From NCBI RefSeq assembly GCF_002261345.1, contig NZ_NEVT01000008.1, forward strand, positions 124,001-188,000: a stretch of 64,000 nt of DNA, written 5' to 3'. The notes under the pieces were generated by a model that searched no databases, was not told where the DNA came from, and saw nothing but the letters and a program-made list of their open reading frames with translations. This DNA comes from Bordetella genomosp. 2. Its GTDB lineage: Bacteria; Pseudomonadota; Gammaproteobacteria; Burkholderiales; Burkholderiaceae_B. Below are positions 8,966 through 20,320 of the stretch, one piece after another (positions within the stretch are counted from its first letter, which is position 1; the number at the start of each line of letters is the position of its first letter). A program made the position numbers and the translations under genes.

Positions 8966-9958
8966 ATGGATTTCCTCCCCCTGTTCCACCATCTCGAGGG
9001 CCGAACCGTCCTGCTCGTCGGCGGCGGGGATATCGCGCTGCGCAAGGCTCGCCTGCTGCATGCCGCGGGCGCGCGCATCCGCGCCGTCGCGCCGTGCGTA
9101 CACCCGGAACTGCGCACGCTGGCCGCCGAGCTGCACGAGCGCGGCTACGCCGAGCACGACCTGCTCCACGCAGTCCTGGCGGTCGCCGCCACCGACGACG
9201 CCACGCTCAACGCGATGGTATCGGCGCAGGCCCAGGCGCGCGCCGTGCCGGTCAACGTGGTCGACGCGCCCGCCCTGTGCACCGTGCTGTTTCCCGCCAT
9301 CGTCGACCGCTCTCCCCTGGTCGTGGCCGTCGGCAGCGGCGGCCACGCGCCTATCCTCGCGCGCCTGGTCCGCGCCAAGATCGAAACCTGGCTGCCGGCC
9401 CGCTACGGCCAGCTCGCCCAGTTCGCCAGGCACTTCCGCAGCCAGGTCAAGGCGCGCTTGCCCAGCGTGCAGCAGCGGCGCATTTTCTGGGAAGAGGCCT
9501 TCCAGGGCCCGGCCGCGGAAGCCGTCTTCGCCGGCCGTCCCGACCAGGCCGGCCGCCTGCTCGAAGCCCGGCTGGCCGGCGCCACCGCGCAGGCACCGGG
9601 CGAAGTGTATTGGGTCGATGCCGGTCCGGGCGACCCGGACTTGCTGACTTTCCGCGCGCTGCGCCTGATGCAGCAGGCCGACCTGGTCATGCACGACCGC
9701 ACGGTGCCGGCGGCCATCGTCGATCTGTGCCGCCGCGACGCGGACCGCATCGCCATCGATCCGCAAGCCGATCCGGCAACCGTCGGCCGGCTCGCCGAGC
9801 TGGCCCGGCAAGGCAAGCGGGCCTTGCGCCTGGCCGCCGGCAATACCCCGGCCGCCCGCCGCCACGCAGCGCGCGATGCACTGGCCTCCCTGGGCGTGCC
9901 CTGCCAGATGGTGCCCGGCATCGAAGCCGCGCCGCCGCCCCGCCCGGCGCCAGCCTAA
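8966..9958 (+). CDS. cysG: Siroheme synthase with truncated methyltransferase half
   Basis: A 330-residue protein. Residues 1 to about 205 match the precorrin-2 dehydrogenase/ferrochelatase half of CysG: dinucleotide site [14 protein letters not shown] at 16-29, then the dimerisation region. From about 212 a uroporphyrinogen-III methyltransferase domain begins normally (G-P-G-D-P-D-L-L-T). Around residue 292 the expected G-G-D-P-F-like loop reads A-A-G-N-T-P-A, and the protein stops shortly after V-P-G-I-E-A-A (about 316-322), leaving roughly half the methyltransferase domain missing. Full CysG is about 460 residues. It should still make siroheme from precorrin-2, with NirE (24681) supplying methylation. 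The start at 8966 is inferred from similarity; dnr follows 40 bp later. Confidence 0.85.
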   Translation: MDFLPLFHHLEGRTVLLVGGGDIALRKARLLHAAGARIRAVAPCVHPELRTLAAELHERGYAEHDLLHAVLAVAATDDATLNAMVSAQAQARAVPVNVVDAPALCTVLFPAIVDRSPLVVAVGSGGHAPILARLVRAKIETWLPARYGQLAQFARHFRSQVKARLPSVQQRRIFWEEAFQGPAAEAVFAGRPDQAGRLLEARLAGATAQAPGEVYWVDAGPGDPDLLTFRALRLMQQADLVMHDRTVPAAIVDLCRRDADRIAIDPQADPATVGRLAELARQGKRALRLAAGNTPAARRHAARDALASLGVPCQMVPGIEAAPPPRPAPA

Positions 9959-9998
9959 CCTCGCGCCCATCCGGCGTCCGAATCCGCAGCATTCCACC

Positions 9999-10679
9999 AT
10001 GCAACTCCACCGCGTACATCACCAGATCCTTCGCAGCCACCACCTGTTCGAGCCGCTCAGCGAGGCGCAGCTCGATACCCTCCTGCAAACCGCGCGGCTG
10101 GTCAACGTCGACAAGGGCGCCAAGCTGTTCCACCAGGGCGAGCCCGCCCACGCGTTCTATTTCGTGATCTCCGGCACGGTCAAGATCTACCGCCTGACGC
10201 CGGACGGCCAGGAAAAGGTGTTCGAGGTCATAGGCAGCCGCCAGACATTCGCCGAAGCCATGATGCTCATGGACACCCCGGACTACGTCGCCTCCGCGCA
10301 GGCCATCGCGCCGTCGCAGCTCTACCGGTTCTCGAACAGCACCTACATGGAACTGCTGCAGAACAACAGCAAGCTCACGTTCGCGCTGCTGGCCAAGCTG
10401 TGCATCCGCCTGCACCAGCGCATCAACGAGATCGAAACACTGTCGCTCAAGAACGCCACGCACCGCGTGGTGCGGTATCTGCTGACGCAACTGGCGCGCC
10501 GCCCCGGCTCCACCAGCTTCGAACTGCCCATGGCCAAGCGGCTGGTGGCCGGGCATTTGTCCATCCAGCCCGAGACCTTCTCGCGCATCATCCGCCACCT
10601 GATCGACGAAGGCATCATCGCCCAGCAAGGCAATCACATCTCGGTCCTCAACAGCCAGCGCCTGGAACAGTTCGAATAG
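9999..10679 (+). CDS. dnr: Crp/Fnr-family denitrification regulator Dnr
   Basis: A 226-residue regulator beginning M-Q-L-H-R-V-H-H-Q-I-L-R-S-H-H-L-F-E-P-L and closely resembling pseudomonad Dnr along its length as I remember that protein. It has an N-terminal sensor beta-roll (F-Y-F-V-I-S-G-T-V-K near 50-60), the dimer helix with E-I-E-T-L-S-L-K-N-A-T-H-R, and a C-terminal winged helix whose recognition segment is S-I-Q-P-E-T-F-S-R (about 187-195). No FNR-like cysteine cluster is present, which fits a heme-based NO sensor rather than an oxygen-labile FNR. It should activate the TTGAC/TTGAT boxes found before nirS, norC and napF. The gene is next to nor, and a short DnrP-like gene follows. Confidence 0.93.
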   Translation: MQLHRVHHQILRSHHLFEPLSEAQLDTLLQTARLVNVDKGAKLFHQGEPAHAFYFVISGTVKIYRLTPDGQEKVFEVIGSRQTFAEAMMLMDTPDYVASAQAIAPSQLYRFSNSTYMELLQNNSKLTFALLAKLCIRLHQRINEIETLSLKNATHRVVRYLLTQLARRPGSTSFELPMAKRLVAGHLSIQPETFSRIIRHLIDEGIIAQQGNHISVLNSQRLEQFE

Positions 10680-10693
10680 GCCGCCCTCCGCCC

Positions 10694-10885
10694 ATGCCAC
10701 ACTGCCTGTACTGCCAACAGCAAGCGCCCGCCGACGCAACGGCATGCGATCACTGCGGCATGCCGCTGCCCACCCAGGCCGAGCGCGCCCGCCAGCGGCG
10801 CCTGCGGCGCTTTCAGGGGTTCTGCGTGGGCCTCACCCTGTTCTGCGTGCTGATGATCTACTGGCTGCCGCGCACGCTTCAATAG
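10694..10885 (+). CDS. dnrP: DnrP-like small zinc-ribbon membrane protein
   Basis: A 63-residue protein 14 bp after dnr. The N-terminus holds a zinc-ribbon pattern, C4-x2-C7 and C18-x2-C21 (C-D-H-C-G-M-P-L-P), then a very basic stretch R-Q-R-R-L-R-R-F, then one membrane helix (about 42-60, ending W-L-P-R). This matches the DnrP protein annotated beside dnr in denitrifying pseudomonads; its function is not known. Tight linkage suggests co-transcription with dnr. Its end is 9 bp from the convergent norD stop. Confidence 0.8.
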   Translation: MPHCLYCQQQAPADATACDHCGMPLPTQAERARQRRLRRFQGFCVGLTLFCVLMIYWLPRTLQ

Positions 10886-10894
10886 CGCGCGGCC

Positions 10895-12727
10895 TCAGGA
10901 ACGGGTCAACAGGCGATAGAGCTGCGGCAGGCGAAACGGCAGTTGGCCGGGCTGGCGTATCAGGGTGAAGCCGTTCGCACCGAACATGTAAGGCAGATAA
11001 TCGCCGGCTTCCCGGTCGATCGTGATGCAGAACGGCAGCAGCCCTTCGCGACGCGCCTCGATGACCGCCTGGCGGGTATCCTCCACCCCGTATCGTCCTT
11101 CGTAGCGGTCCAGGTCATTGGGCTTGCCGTCCGTCACCAGCAACAACAGTCGGCGCCGGCGCTTGCTGGCGGCGAGCAGGCGCGTGGCCTGGCGGATCGC
11201 CGCGCCCATGCGCGTGTAATAGCCGGGCCGCAGCGACTGGATGCGTCCGCGCGTGGCGTCGTCATAACGCTGCTGGAACGTCTTCAGCTCCAGCATGCGC
11301 ACCTGCTCGCGGCGCAACGACGAAAACCCATACAGCGCGAACTGGTCGCCCACGGCCGACAGCGCCTCGCCAAACAACAGCAGGCTGTCGCCGATGACAT
11401 CGATGACCCGATGCGCGTCGTCCAGGTGCGCGTCGGTGGACATGGACAGATCGGCCAGCAGCAGGCAGGCCAGGTCTCGTCGCGCCTGGCGGCGTTCCAT
11501 ATACCAGCCCCGCTCGACGCAGCGCCCGTGCTGGCGCTCGACCTGGAAATCGAGCCAGGCCTGCATATCGAGTTCGGTGCCGGACTGCTGCGCGCGCAGC
11601 CAATGGCGGTCGCTGCGCAAGTGTTCGAACTGGCGCCGCAGGCGGCGCGCCAGCGGCCCCAAGTGCTGCGGCAACGGCTGCGGCTCGCAGCGGCGCGGCC
11701 GCAGCATGTGCAACTGCACGAAGTTCGGCTGCAGGCGCTGGCGGCGATAATCCCATTCCGGCAGGGCGGCCGCCGCGCCCAGCGGCACGTCGTCGGATTC
11801 GGCCGGCGGCAGGTCCAGATCGAGCTTGAGCCCGCCCCCGCGCCGCATCCGCGTGCGCGACAAGGCGAGCTCATCCAGGTCTTGCGCCACCCGGCCCGCG
11901 TCCGGGTTGTCGGCGTCGTCGCCGCAGCGGTCCAGGTCGACGTGCTCGGACCAGCTGAACAGGCTCTCGAGCCGGAACAGCAACAGCCCTCCCTTGCCAG
12001 TACGATCCTCGACGCGGCCGGCCCGCTTGCGCGCGACCTTGGCGTCCGGGGCGCCGGATTGCGCCGTCTCTTCTTCGTCGGCGAACTGGGCCTTCTGCGG
12101 CGCCCCGAGGAATTCCGGCGGGTACAGCCACAGGGGCAGCGGCCATGGCGCCCGCTCGCTGCGCGGGAAGTGCTCGACGCTGCCGGGCATGGCCAATGCC
12201 TGGCGCAAGGCCCGCTCCAGCGCCGCTTCGTCGCGCCCCAGGCGGGCCGGATCGGGTCGTTGCCGCAGATGCGCCTCGACCAGGCGCTGGTAGCGCGGCC
12301 GCAAGGCCGGATAATGCTGCAACAATGCCACCGTCCAGCGCTGGTTGTCCCGCCCCCAGTGACGCATGCCACGCGATTGGGCGGCAAGCAGCGCCAGCCA
12401 GCGGTACAACTCCGCGTTCAGGCCCGCTTCGGGGTACACCGCCAACTGCGGCGGCAGGCGCAGGCTGTCGGCATCGCACCAGGCCACCGACATGCCATGG
12501 CCGGCCCCCGCCACCCGTTCCAGCACGCTGCGACGCAGCGGCAGGTTGCGCGTGCCCGCGGCCTCCACGCCAATCCCCCCGCTGCCCCCCATGGCGCGGA
12601 ACAACACGGCCAGGGAGCGCCGCAGGTCGTCGAGCGCGACCCGCGCATCGGGAAAATCATGGCTGGCCTGGCGGGTAATGAACCGATGCCAGATGCCGCC
12701 CACCCATTCTTCTGGTTCGAAAGCCAA
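10895..12727 (-). CDS. norD: Nitric oxide reductase activation protein NorD
   Basis: A 610-residue cytoplasmic protein of the NorD/CbbO type. Its C-terminal third is a von Willebrand A domain with the MIDAS motif D-L-S-M-S-T-D near residue 424-430 and later V-T-D-G-K-P-N-D-L. NorD works with the MoxR-type ATPase NorQ to assemble or activate the NorBC enzyme. It follows norB on the minus strand after a 103-bp gap that contains a long hairpin, so it may be expressed at a lower level than norCB. Length and domain order match the family; the start gives the typical M-A-F-E-P-E-E-W-V-G opening. Confidence 0.93.
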   Translation of the reverse strand: MAFEPEEWVGGIWHRFITRQASHDFPDARVALDDLRRSLAVLFRAMGGSGGIGVEAAGTRNLPLRRSVLERVAGAGHGMSVAWCDADSLRLPPQLAVYPEAGLNAELYRWLALLAAQSRGMRHWGRDNQRWTVALLQHYPALRPRYQRLVEAHLRQRPDPARLGRDEAALERALRQALAMPGSVEHFPRSERAPWPLPLWLYPPEFLGAPQKAQFADEEETAQSGAPDAKVARKRAGRVEDRTGKGGLLLFRLESLFSWSEHVDLDRCGDDADNPDAGRVAQDLDELALSRTRMRRGGGLKLDLDLPPAESDDVPLGAAAALPEWDYRRQRLQPNFVQLHMLRPRRCEPQPLPQHLGPLARRLRRQFEHLRSDRHWLRAQQSGTELDMQAWLDFQVERQHGRCVERGWYMERRQARRDLACLLLADLSMSTDAHLDDAHRVIDVIGDSLLLFGEALSAVGDQFALYGFSSLRREQVRMLELKTFQQRYDDATRGRIQSLRPGYYTRMGAAIRQATRLLAASKRRRRLLLLVTDGKPNDLDRYEGRYGVEDTRQAVIEARREGLLPFCITIDREAGDYLPYMFGANGFTLIRQPGQLPFRLPQLYRLLTRS

Positions 12728-12782
12728 GACAGCCTCGTCGTACGCATTGGAAAACGCCCGCGCGGCGGCGCCCGCAAAGCAA

Positions 12783-12811
12783 GACGGCCCGCTTCGATGC
12801 AGCGGGCCGTC
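12783..12811 (-). terminator. Hairpin between norB and norD
   Basis: A perfect 10-bp inverted repeat (GACGGCCCGC 12783-12792, GCGGGCCGTC 12802-12811) around a 9-base loop. Read on the minus strand, in the direction norB to norD, the stem is followed by TTGCTTTG, an imperfect T tract. It could be a leaky terminator or a 3'-end-stabilising structure for norCB mRNA. Confidence 0.55.
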
Positions 12812-12830
12812 CGGGTGCGGGCAGGCCGCG

Positions 12831-14255
<1,425 letters not shown>

Positions 14256-14696
14256 TCAGCCCTCACGGTTCGGAGGCCAGTTGAAGTTGTTGATCTTCGA
14301 AGTCCATTCGAGGAATTCGGCCACGTCGTCCACTTCCTGCTTGGTGAGGTTGAACTGCGGCATGGCGCGGCGGCCGGGAATGCCCAGCGGCTGCGCGCCC
14401 ATCCAGGCGTGCAGGAATGAGTTGAAATCCGCCTCGCCGCCGCGGCGCTCGAACACGTTGCCCAGTTCCGGCGCGAAGTACGCGCCTTCGCCGAGCAGCG
14501 TGTGACAGCCAACGCAGTTGTTCTGCTCCCAGACCAGCTTGCCGCGCACGACAGCCTCGGTCATCTGGGACTCGTTGGTGAGCTGGGGTATTTGTTTTTC
14601 GGTATGGAAGGCCAGGGCCAGGAATATCAGGATGAAGAACACGCTTCCCCCGAAATAGATGTTCCTGGCCATGCCTTTGGTGAAGGTTTCCGGCAT
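14256..14696 (-). CDS. norC: Nitric oxide reductase cytochrome c subunit NorC
   Basis: A 146-residue membrane-anchored cytochrome c: an N-terminal helix at about residues 14-31 and one heme c site, C61-V-G-C-H65, followed by E-G-A-Y-F-A-P-E-L and the M-P-Q-F-N-L-T region holding the methionine ligand. It passes electrons from periplasmic cytochromes to NorB. The start M-P-E-T-F-T-K-G-M is typical for the family. A Dnr/FNR box and -10 hexamer are placed correctly upstream (14756-14769 and 14727-14732), so this is the first gene of a norC-norB-norD transcript. Confidence 0.96.
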   Translation of the reverse strand: MPETFTKGMARNIYFGGSVFFILIFLALAFHTEKQIPQLTNESQMTEAVVRGKLVWEQNNCVGCHTLLGEGAYFAPELGNVFERRGGEADFNSFLHAWMGAQPLGIPGRRAMPQFNLTKQEVDDVAEFLEWTSKINNFNWPPNREG

Positions 14697-14726
14697 GATC
14701 GCCCCTCTTGGCTTAAGGTGGGCATC

Positions 14727-14769
14727 ATTCTAGAAAGCCGGCCTACGCGGCCCGCTTGACTGCAATCAA
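14727..14769 (-). promoter_or_regulatory. Dnr/FNR-dependent promoter of norCB
   Basis: A near-perfect box TTGACTGCAATCAA (14756-14769) stands 23 bases from a -10 hexamer TAGAAT read on the minus strand (14732-14727). That places the box centre near -41.5, the class II activation geometry of Crp/Fnr proteins. norC starts 31 bases past the -10. Confidence 0.85.
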
Positions 14770-14807
14770 GAAAGAAAAGTTGTCGGCTGCGCCCCCTTGC
14801 CGGGGCA

Positions 14808-15068
14808 TCAGCGACCAGCTACGACATTGATCAGCAGCAGGCCGGCGGCCATGGCAACGGGCCAGGCCAGCATCAGCAGCCGCCACGCGCGCGGCGCGTG
14901 GCGCAGTTCCATGAAGCCATCGATGATCAGCCAGGCCTTGGCGACGGCCAGCGCGACGACCACGGCGCCGGCGCCCGCGGCCCAGCCCAGCCCTGCCGCC
15001 CGCACGGTAGCCACGGACAGTACCGCGAGGCCCAGCCAGAAGCACAGGAGCGCTTTGATTTCGGACAT
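14808..15068 (-). CDS. norF: NorF-like small membrane protein (cytochrome oxidase subunit IV type)
   Basis: An 86-residue protein with three predicted membrane helices and the segment K-A-W-L-I-I-D-G-F-M-E-L-R-H-A-P-R, characteristic of the prokaryotic cytochrome c oxidase subunit IV/NorF family. It starts 3 bp after the norE stop and is the last gene of norQ-norE-norF. NorE and NorF are accessory proteins needed for full NO reductase activity in Paracoccus; their exact step is unknown. The family assignment is firm, the gene symbol follows from context. Confidence 0.8.
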   Translation of the reverse strand: MSEIKALLCFWLGLAVLSVATVRAAGLGWAAGAGAVVVALAVAKAWLIIDGFMELRHAPRAWRLLMLAWPVAMAAGLLLINVVAGR

Positions 15069-15071
15069 GCT

Positions 15072-15656
15072 TCAGCCCAGCAGATAGACCACGGGAAACA
15101 ACAGCACCCAGACCAGGTCGACCATGTGCCAATAGAGCACCCCCGATTCCAGGCCCGCGCACCGGCCTGGCCCGTAGCGGCGCGCCCGGCAGCGCACGGC
15201 CATCCAGGCCAGGATCACCATGCCCAGCAGCACGTGCAGGAAGTGAAACCCGGTCAGCACCCAATACAGCGTGAAGAAGGTATCATGCTCCAGGCCCAGG
15301 CCCAGCGCCCCCAGGTGGCGATACTCGGCCAGCTTCAGGCCCACATACACGCACGCCGACACCAGGGCGGCCGCCAGCAGGCGCGTCCCGCCGCGCCGGT
15401 CTTCTCGCACCCGCGCCAGCGCCATGGCGGCGAACAGCCCGCCGGTCAGCAGGCTGAGCGTCAGCGCCAGCCCCGTGGAAGCGTCCAGCACCGCGCGCCC
15501 GGCCTGGAACAGCGCCGGCTGCAAGGCCTGGGCCACGGCGAAGGCGAGGATCAGGATGCCGAACACGGTCAGCTCGGCCAGGATGAAGAACCACATCGCC
15601 AGGTCGCCGGCCAGGCGCCGGCCGGCCGCCGCCGGCCCTTCAGCCGAAATGGACAT
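15072..15656 (-). CDS. norE: NorE-like cytochrome oxidase subunit III protein
   Basis: A 194-residue protein of five or so membrane helices, homologous to heme-copper oxidase subunit III: G-D-L-A-M-W-F-F-I-L-A-E-L near residue 18, an E-H-D-T-F-F region, H-F-L-H-V-L-L-G-M in the fourth helix and W-H-M-V-D-L-V-W-V-L-L-F-P near the end. It has no redox cofactor of its own. Its start overlaps the norQ stop by 17 bp, showing translational coupling. The position between norQ and norF supports the NorE role in NO reductase assembly rather than membership of an aa3 oxidase, whose other subunits are absent. Confidence 0.88.
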   Translation of the reverse strand: MSISAEGPAAAGRRLAGDLAMWFFILAELTVFGILILAFAVAQALQPALFQAGRAVLDASTGLALTLSLLTGGLFAAMALARVREDRRGGTRLLAAALVSACVYVGLKLAEYRHLGALGLGLEHDTFFTLYWVLTGFHFLHVLLGMVILAWMAVRCRARRYGPGRCAGLESGVLYWHMVDLVWVLLFPVVYLLG

Positions 15657-16455
15657 CCACCACTTCCATCAAGGCGGCGACCGTCTGCGGATCGTCGGTC
15701 AGCGGTTCGGCCAGGCAGGCCAGGCAGGCGTCGCGCGGCGCCATGCCGCTGCGGATCATGCGCGCGGTGAAGATCAGCAGCCGCGTCGAGGCGACCTCTT
15801 CGAGGTCATGGTTCTCGAGCCGGCGCAACGCCTGCCCCAGCCCGACCACGCGAGCCGCCAGCTCGGCATCGACCTGCGCCTCGGCGGCGACGATGCGGCG
15901 TTCCTCGGCGGGCGGCGGATAGCCGAACCGCAAGGCCACGAAGCGCTGCCGCGTGCTCGGCTTCATGCCCTTGAGCAGGTTCTGGTAGCCAGGGTTGTAG
16001 GACACCACCAGCATGAATCCGGGCGGCGCGCGTAGGGTTTCCCCGGTGCGCTCGATATACAGTTCGCGGCGGTCGTCGGCCAGCGGATGCAGCACCACGG
16101 CGGTGTCCTGCCGGGCTTCGACGACCTCGTCCAGATAGCAGACGCCGCCTTCCCGCACGGCGCGTGTCAGCGGCCCGTCCTGCCACCAGGTGCCGGCGGC
16201 GCCGATCAGGTGCCGACCCACCAGGTCGGTAGCGCTCAGGTCGTCATGGCAGGCCACGGTGTAGAGCGGCAGCCTGAGGACATGAGCCATGTACTGGACG
16301 AAGCGGGTCTTGCCGCAACCCGTCGGCCCCTTTATCAGTACCGGCATGCCGTGCCGCCATGCCTGCTCGAACAGCGCGGCCTCGTTGCCCAGCGGTTGAT
16401 AGAAGGGTGCGTCGGATGCACCCGGCGCACCCAGGTGGGCCGCAGGCGAATTCAT
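15640..16455 (-). CDS. norQ: MoxR-type AAA ATPase NorQ
   Basis: A 271-residue AAA+ ATPase with Walker A G-P-T-G-C-G-K-T near residue 50, a Walker B with C-Y-L-D-E-V-V-E, and the NorQ/CbbQ C-terminal tail. With NorD it inserts or activates the non-heme iron centre of NO reductase. The frame is open to an ATG at 16536, but I chose 16455 (M-N-S-P-A-A) because AAGGA precedes it at ideal distance, it gives the usual family length, and the far-upstream ATG lies inside the Dnr box. It heads the norQ-norE-norF operon, divergent from nirS. Confidence 0.92.
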   Translation of the reverse strand: MNSPAAHLGAPGASDAPFYQPLGNEAALFEQAWRHGMPVLIKGPTGCGKTRFVQYMAHVLRLPLYTVACHDDLSATDLVGRHLIGAAGTWWQDGPLTRAVREGGVCYLDEVVEARQDTAVVLHPLADDRRELYIERTGETLRAPPGFMLVVSYNPGYQNLLKGMKPSTRQRFVALRFGYPPPAEERRIVAAEAQVDAELAARVVGLGQALRRLENHDLEEVASTRLLIFTARMIRSGMAPRDACLACLAEPLTDDPQTVAALMEVVDVHFG

Positions 16456-16508
16456 GCCTAGTCCTTGTTCAAACAGATGGTCAGCGGACATTACCTGCAA
16501 CGATGTAG

Positions 16509-18377
<1,869 letters not shown>

Positions 18378-18399
18378 CCCCTGCCGTTCCCCACCACCC

Positions 18400-18431
18400 G
18401 GCGGTTCCCGCGCATCCCTGCGGGAACCGCC
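18400..18431 (+). terminator. Stem-loop between nirS and nirT
   Basis: A perfect 12-bp stem (GGCGGTTCCCGC 18400-18411, GCGGGAACCGCC 18420-18431) with an 8-base loop stands 23 bases after the nirS stop and 9 before nirT. It is followed by AATCAAATC, not a T tract, so it is more likely an mRNA-stabilising or attenuating hairpin than a full terminator. Confidence 0.6.
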
Positions 18432-18440
18432 AATCAAATC

Positions 18441-19034
18441 ATGACACACCAAGACGGCAAGAAAGGTTTCATCGCCACCCTTCGGCGCCCAAGCGCAAAG
18501 TATTCGCTGGGCGCCCTTCTACTGGCGGGCATATTGCTCGGCGTCTTCCTCTGGGGCGGGTTCAATACCGCCCTCGAAGCCACCAACACCGAGGCGTTCT
18601 GCCTGTCGTGCCACGAAATGCGCGACAACGTCTATCCGGAGTACCAGGAGACCATCCACTACAAGAACCGCACCGGCGTGCGGGCCACCTGCCCCGATTG
18701 CCATGTCCCCAAGGACTGGACCTACAAGATGATACGCAAGGTCCAGGCGTCGCGGGAACTGTGGGGCAAGCTGGTGGGTTCCATCGACACGCGCGAGAAA
18801 TTCGAAGCCAAGCGGCTGACGCTGGCGCGTAGCGAATGGAAGCGCATGAAAGCCTCCGATTCGCGCGAATGCCGCAATTGCCACAGCCTCGAAAGCATGA
18901 AGAGCGAGGCCCAGCAGCAGCGCGCGCGCAAGCAGCATGAAATGGCCCTCGAGGACGACATGACCTGCATCGACTGCCACAAGGGTATCGCGCACCACAA
19001 GCCGCAAGGCATGACCGAAGAAGACGAAGAGTAG
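18441..19034 (+). CDS. nirT: NapC/NirT-type tetraheme cytochrome c
   Basis: A 197-residue membrane-anchored tetraheme cytochrome: one N-terminal helix (about 22-40), then heme sites C54-L-S-C-H58, C84-P-D-C-H88, C-R-N-C-H near 144 and C-I-D-C-H near 176. It would take electrons from quinol and pass them to periplasmic NirS. Placement between nirS and nirB copies the nirSTB order of Pseudomonas stutzeri. NapC at 44284 is its paralogue, with the same spacing of heme motifs and a shared segment I-D-T-R-E-K-F-E-A-K-R. Confidence 0.93.
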   Translation: MTHQDGKKGFIATLRRPSAKYSLGALLLAGILLGVFLWGGFNTALEATNTEAFCLSCHEMRDNVYPEYQETIHYKNRTGVRATCPDCHVPKDWTYKMIRKVQASRELWGKLVGSIDTREKFEAKRLTLARSEWKRMKASDSRECRNCHSLESMKSEAQQQRARKQHEMALEDDMTCIDCHKGIAHHKPQGMTEEDEE

Positions 19035-19076
19035 CGGCGGCGCTGCTCCGTCCGCATCACCCAAAGGAAACCCGAC

Positions 19077-19952
19077 ATGAAAAAGACCGTCCTGCTCGGC
19101 ACTCTTGCCGCCGCGTTCAGCCTGTCCACCGGCGCCGCGCTGGCCGCCGCGCCTTCCGACTGGAACGCCGTCAAGGCAACCGAGATCACCCTGTTCTATC
19201 CCGGCGTCTCGCCGGTCGAATGGATCACCAAGGGCACCGAGCACGGCGGCGCCAGGGCGCTCAAGAAGGGCGAGACCTGCCTCGACTGCCATTCCGAGGA
19301 AGTCGCCAAGATGGGCCAGTTGCTGGTCAGCGGCGAGAAGATCGAGCCGGCCCCCATTCCCGGCAAGGCGCCCTACATCAACGTGAAAGTGCAGGCGGCC
19401 CACGATGGCGAGCATCTCTACCTGCGTTTCAGCTGGACGCAGCCGAAATCTTCCGGCGCGCCCGCAATGGACGCCGACAACCCGGTCAAGCTCACTTATC
19501 TGCTCGAAGCAGGGTCCAAGGTCGAGCTCGCCGAGCTGGGCGGCTGCTGGGGCGCCTGCCACGGCGACGCCCGCACCATGCCGGGCGCGAGCGACGGCAG
19601 GACCAAGTACGTGAAAGGCGCGTCGCTGGCCGATGGCGTCTACTACGACCTGAATCAATGGCGCAGCGGCGAGAACAAGGGCTACGATGGCCATATCGCC
19701 GGCGAACGCGTGATGGAAGGCGGCCAGGCGCTGGTCAGCGCCGCCGGCACGCGCGACGGCGACACCTGGACGGTGCAGTTCGTCCGCAAGCTCACCGGCG
19801 GCGAAGGCGACGTCGCGCTCGAAACCGGCAAGACGTACAACTTCGGCGTGGCCCTCCACGACGACAGCAGCATCGGGCGCTTCCATCACGTGTCGCTCGG
19901 CTATCACCTGGGTATCGACGCGGCGGCGGACATCACCGCCGCGCGCCAGTAA
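19077..19952 (+). CDS. nirB: Periplasmic c-type cytochrome NirB-like (EB_dh family)
   Basis: A 291-residue protein with a clear signal peptide (about 1-23, ending G-A-A-L-A), a canonical heme site C68-L-D-C-H72 and a second unusual one, C157-W-G-A-C-H162, with three residues between the cysteines. The C-terminal half (Y-Y-D-L-N-Q-W-R-S-G, then N-F-G-V-A-L-H-D-D) resembles the heme-binding subunit of ethylbenzene/DMSO dehydrogenases. In P. stutzeri the gene at this place, nirB, encodes a diheme cytochrome c-552, so an electron-carrier role for nitrite reduction is likely. The start has AAGGAAA upstream. The symbol rests on gene order. Confidence 0.8.
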   Translation: MKKTVLLGTLAAAFSLSTGAALAAAPSDWNAVKATEITLFYPGVSPVEWITKGTEHGGARALKKGETCLDCHSEEVAKMGQLLVSGEKIEPAPIPGKAPYINVKVQAAHDGEHLYLRFSWTQPKSSGAPAMDADNPVKLTYLLEAGSKVELAELGGCWGACHGDARTMPGASDGRTKYVKGASLADGVYYDLNQWRSGENKGYDGHIAGERVMEGGQALVSAAGTRDGDTWTVQFVRKLTGGEGDVALETGKTYNFGVALHDDSSIGRFHHVSLGYHLGIDAAADITAARQ

Positions 19953-19981
19953 CGGGCAGCCCGCAGGTGTCCCGTCGCGCC

Positions 19982-20320
19982 ATGGCACGAATCCCCCGCA
20001 TCGCACGGATCCTGTCCGGCGTACTGGCGTGCTGCATGCCATTCGCCATGGTCCAGGCCGACCCGGGCAAGCTGCGCCAGGGGCAACTCGAACACCTGCT
20101 GCGGCAGGACTGCGGTTCGTGCCATGGGCTGCGCATGACAGGCGGCCTGGGCCCGCCCCTGACGCGCCAGGCGCTGGCCGGTAAGCCGCGTGAACTGCTG
20201 ATCGCCACCATCGCCCTGGGCCGCCCGGGCACCGCCATGCCCAATTGGGACGCGTTGCTCGACGAACAGGATATCGCCTGGCTGGCCGACAGGCTTCTGC
20301 AAGGATACCCCCCACCATGA
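19982..20320 (+). CDS. nirC: Monoheme cytochrome c NirC-like
   Basis: A 112-residue secreted cytochrome c with a signal peptide (about 1-26, ending M-V-Q-A) and one heme site C44-G-S-C-H48; a methionine in G-T-A-M-P-N-W (near residue 87) is the likely second ligand. NirC is an electron acceptor in the last step of heme d1 synthesis or a donor to NirS. An in-frame GTG at 19967 is an alternative start. The stop overlaps the nirF ATG (ATGA at 20317), so the two genes are coupled. Confidence 0.85.
   Translation: MARIPRIARILSGVLACCMPFAMVQADPGKLRQGQLEHLLRQDCGSCHGLRMTGGLGPPLTRQALAGKPRELLIATIALGRPGTAMPNWDALLDEQDIAWLADRLLQGYPPP

Noticed and set aside
7442-10000. An 852-codon open frame on the minus strand over two genes
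   Set aside because: It spans both the glycosyltransferase and siroheme synthase genes on the opposite strand, which both have clear motifs; it is a GC artefact.
18378-20320. A nirM (cytochrome c-551) gene in the nir cluster
   Set aside because: Only nirT, nirB and nirC are visible between nirS and nirF; none has the short c-551 form.
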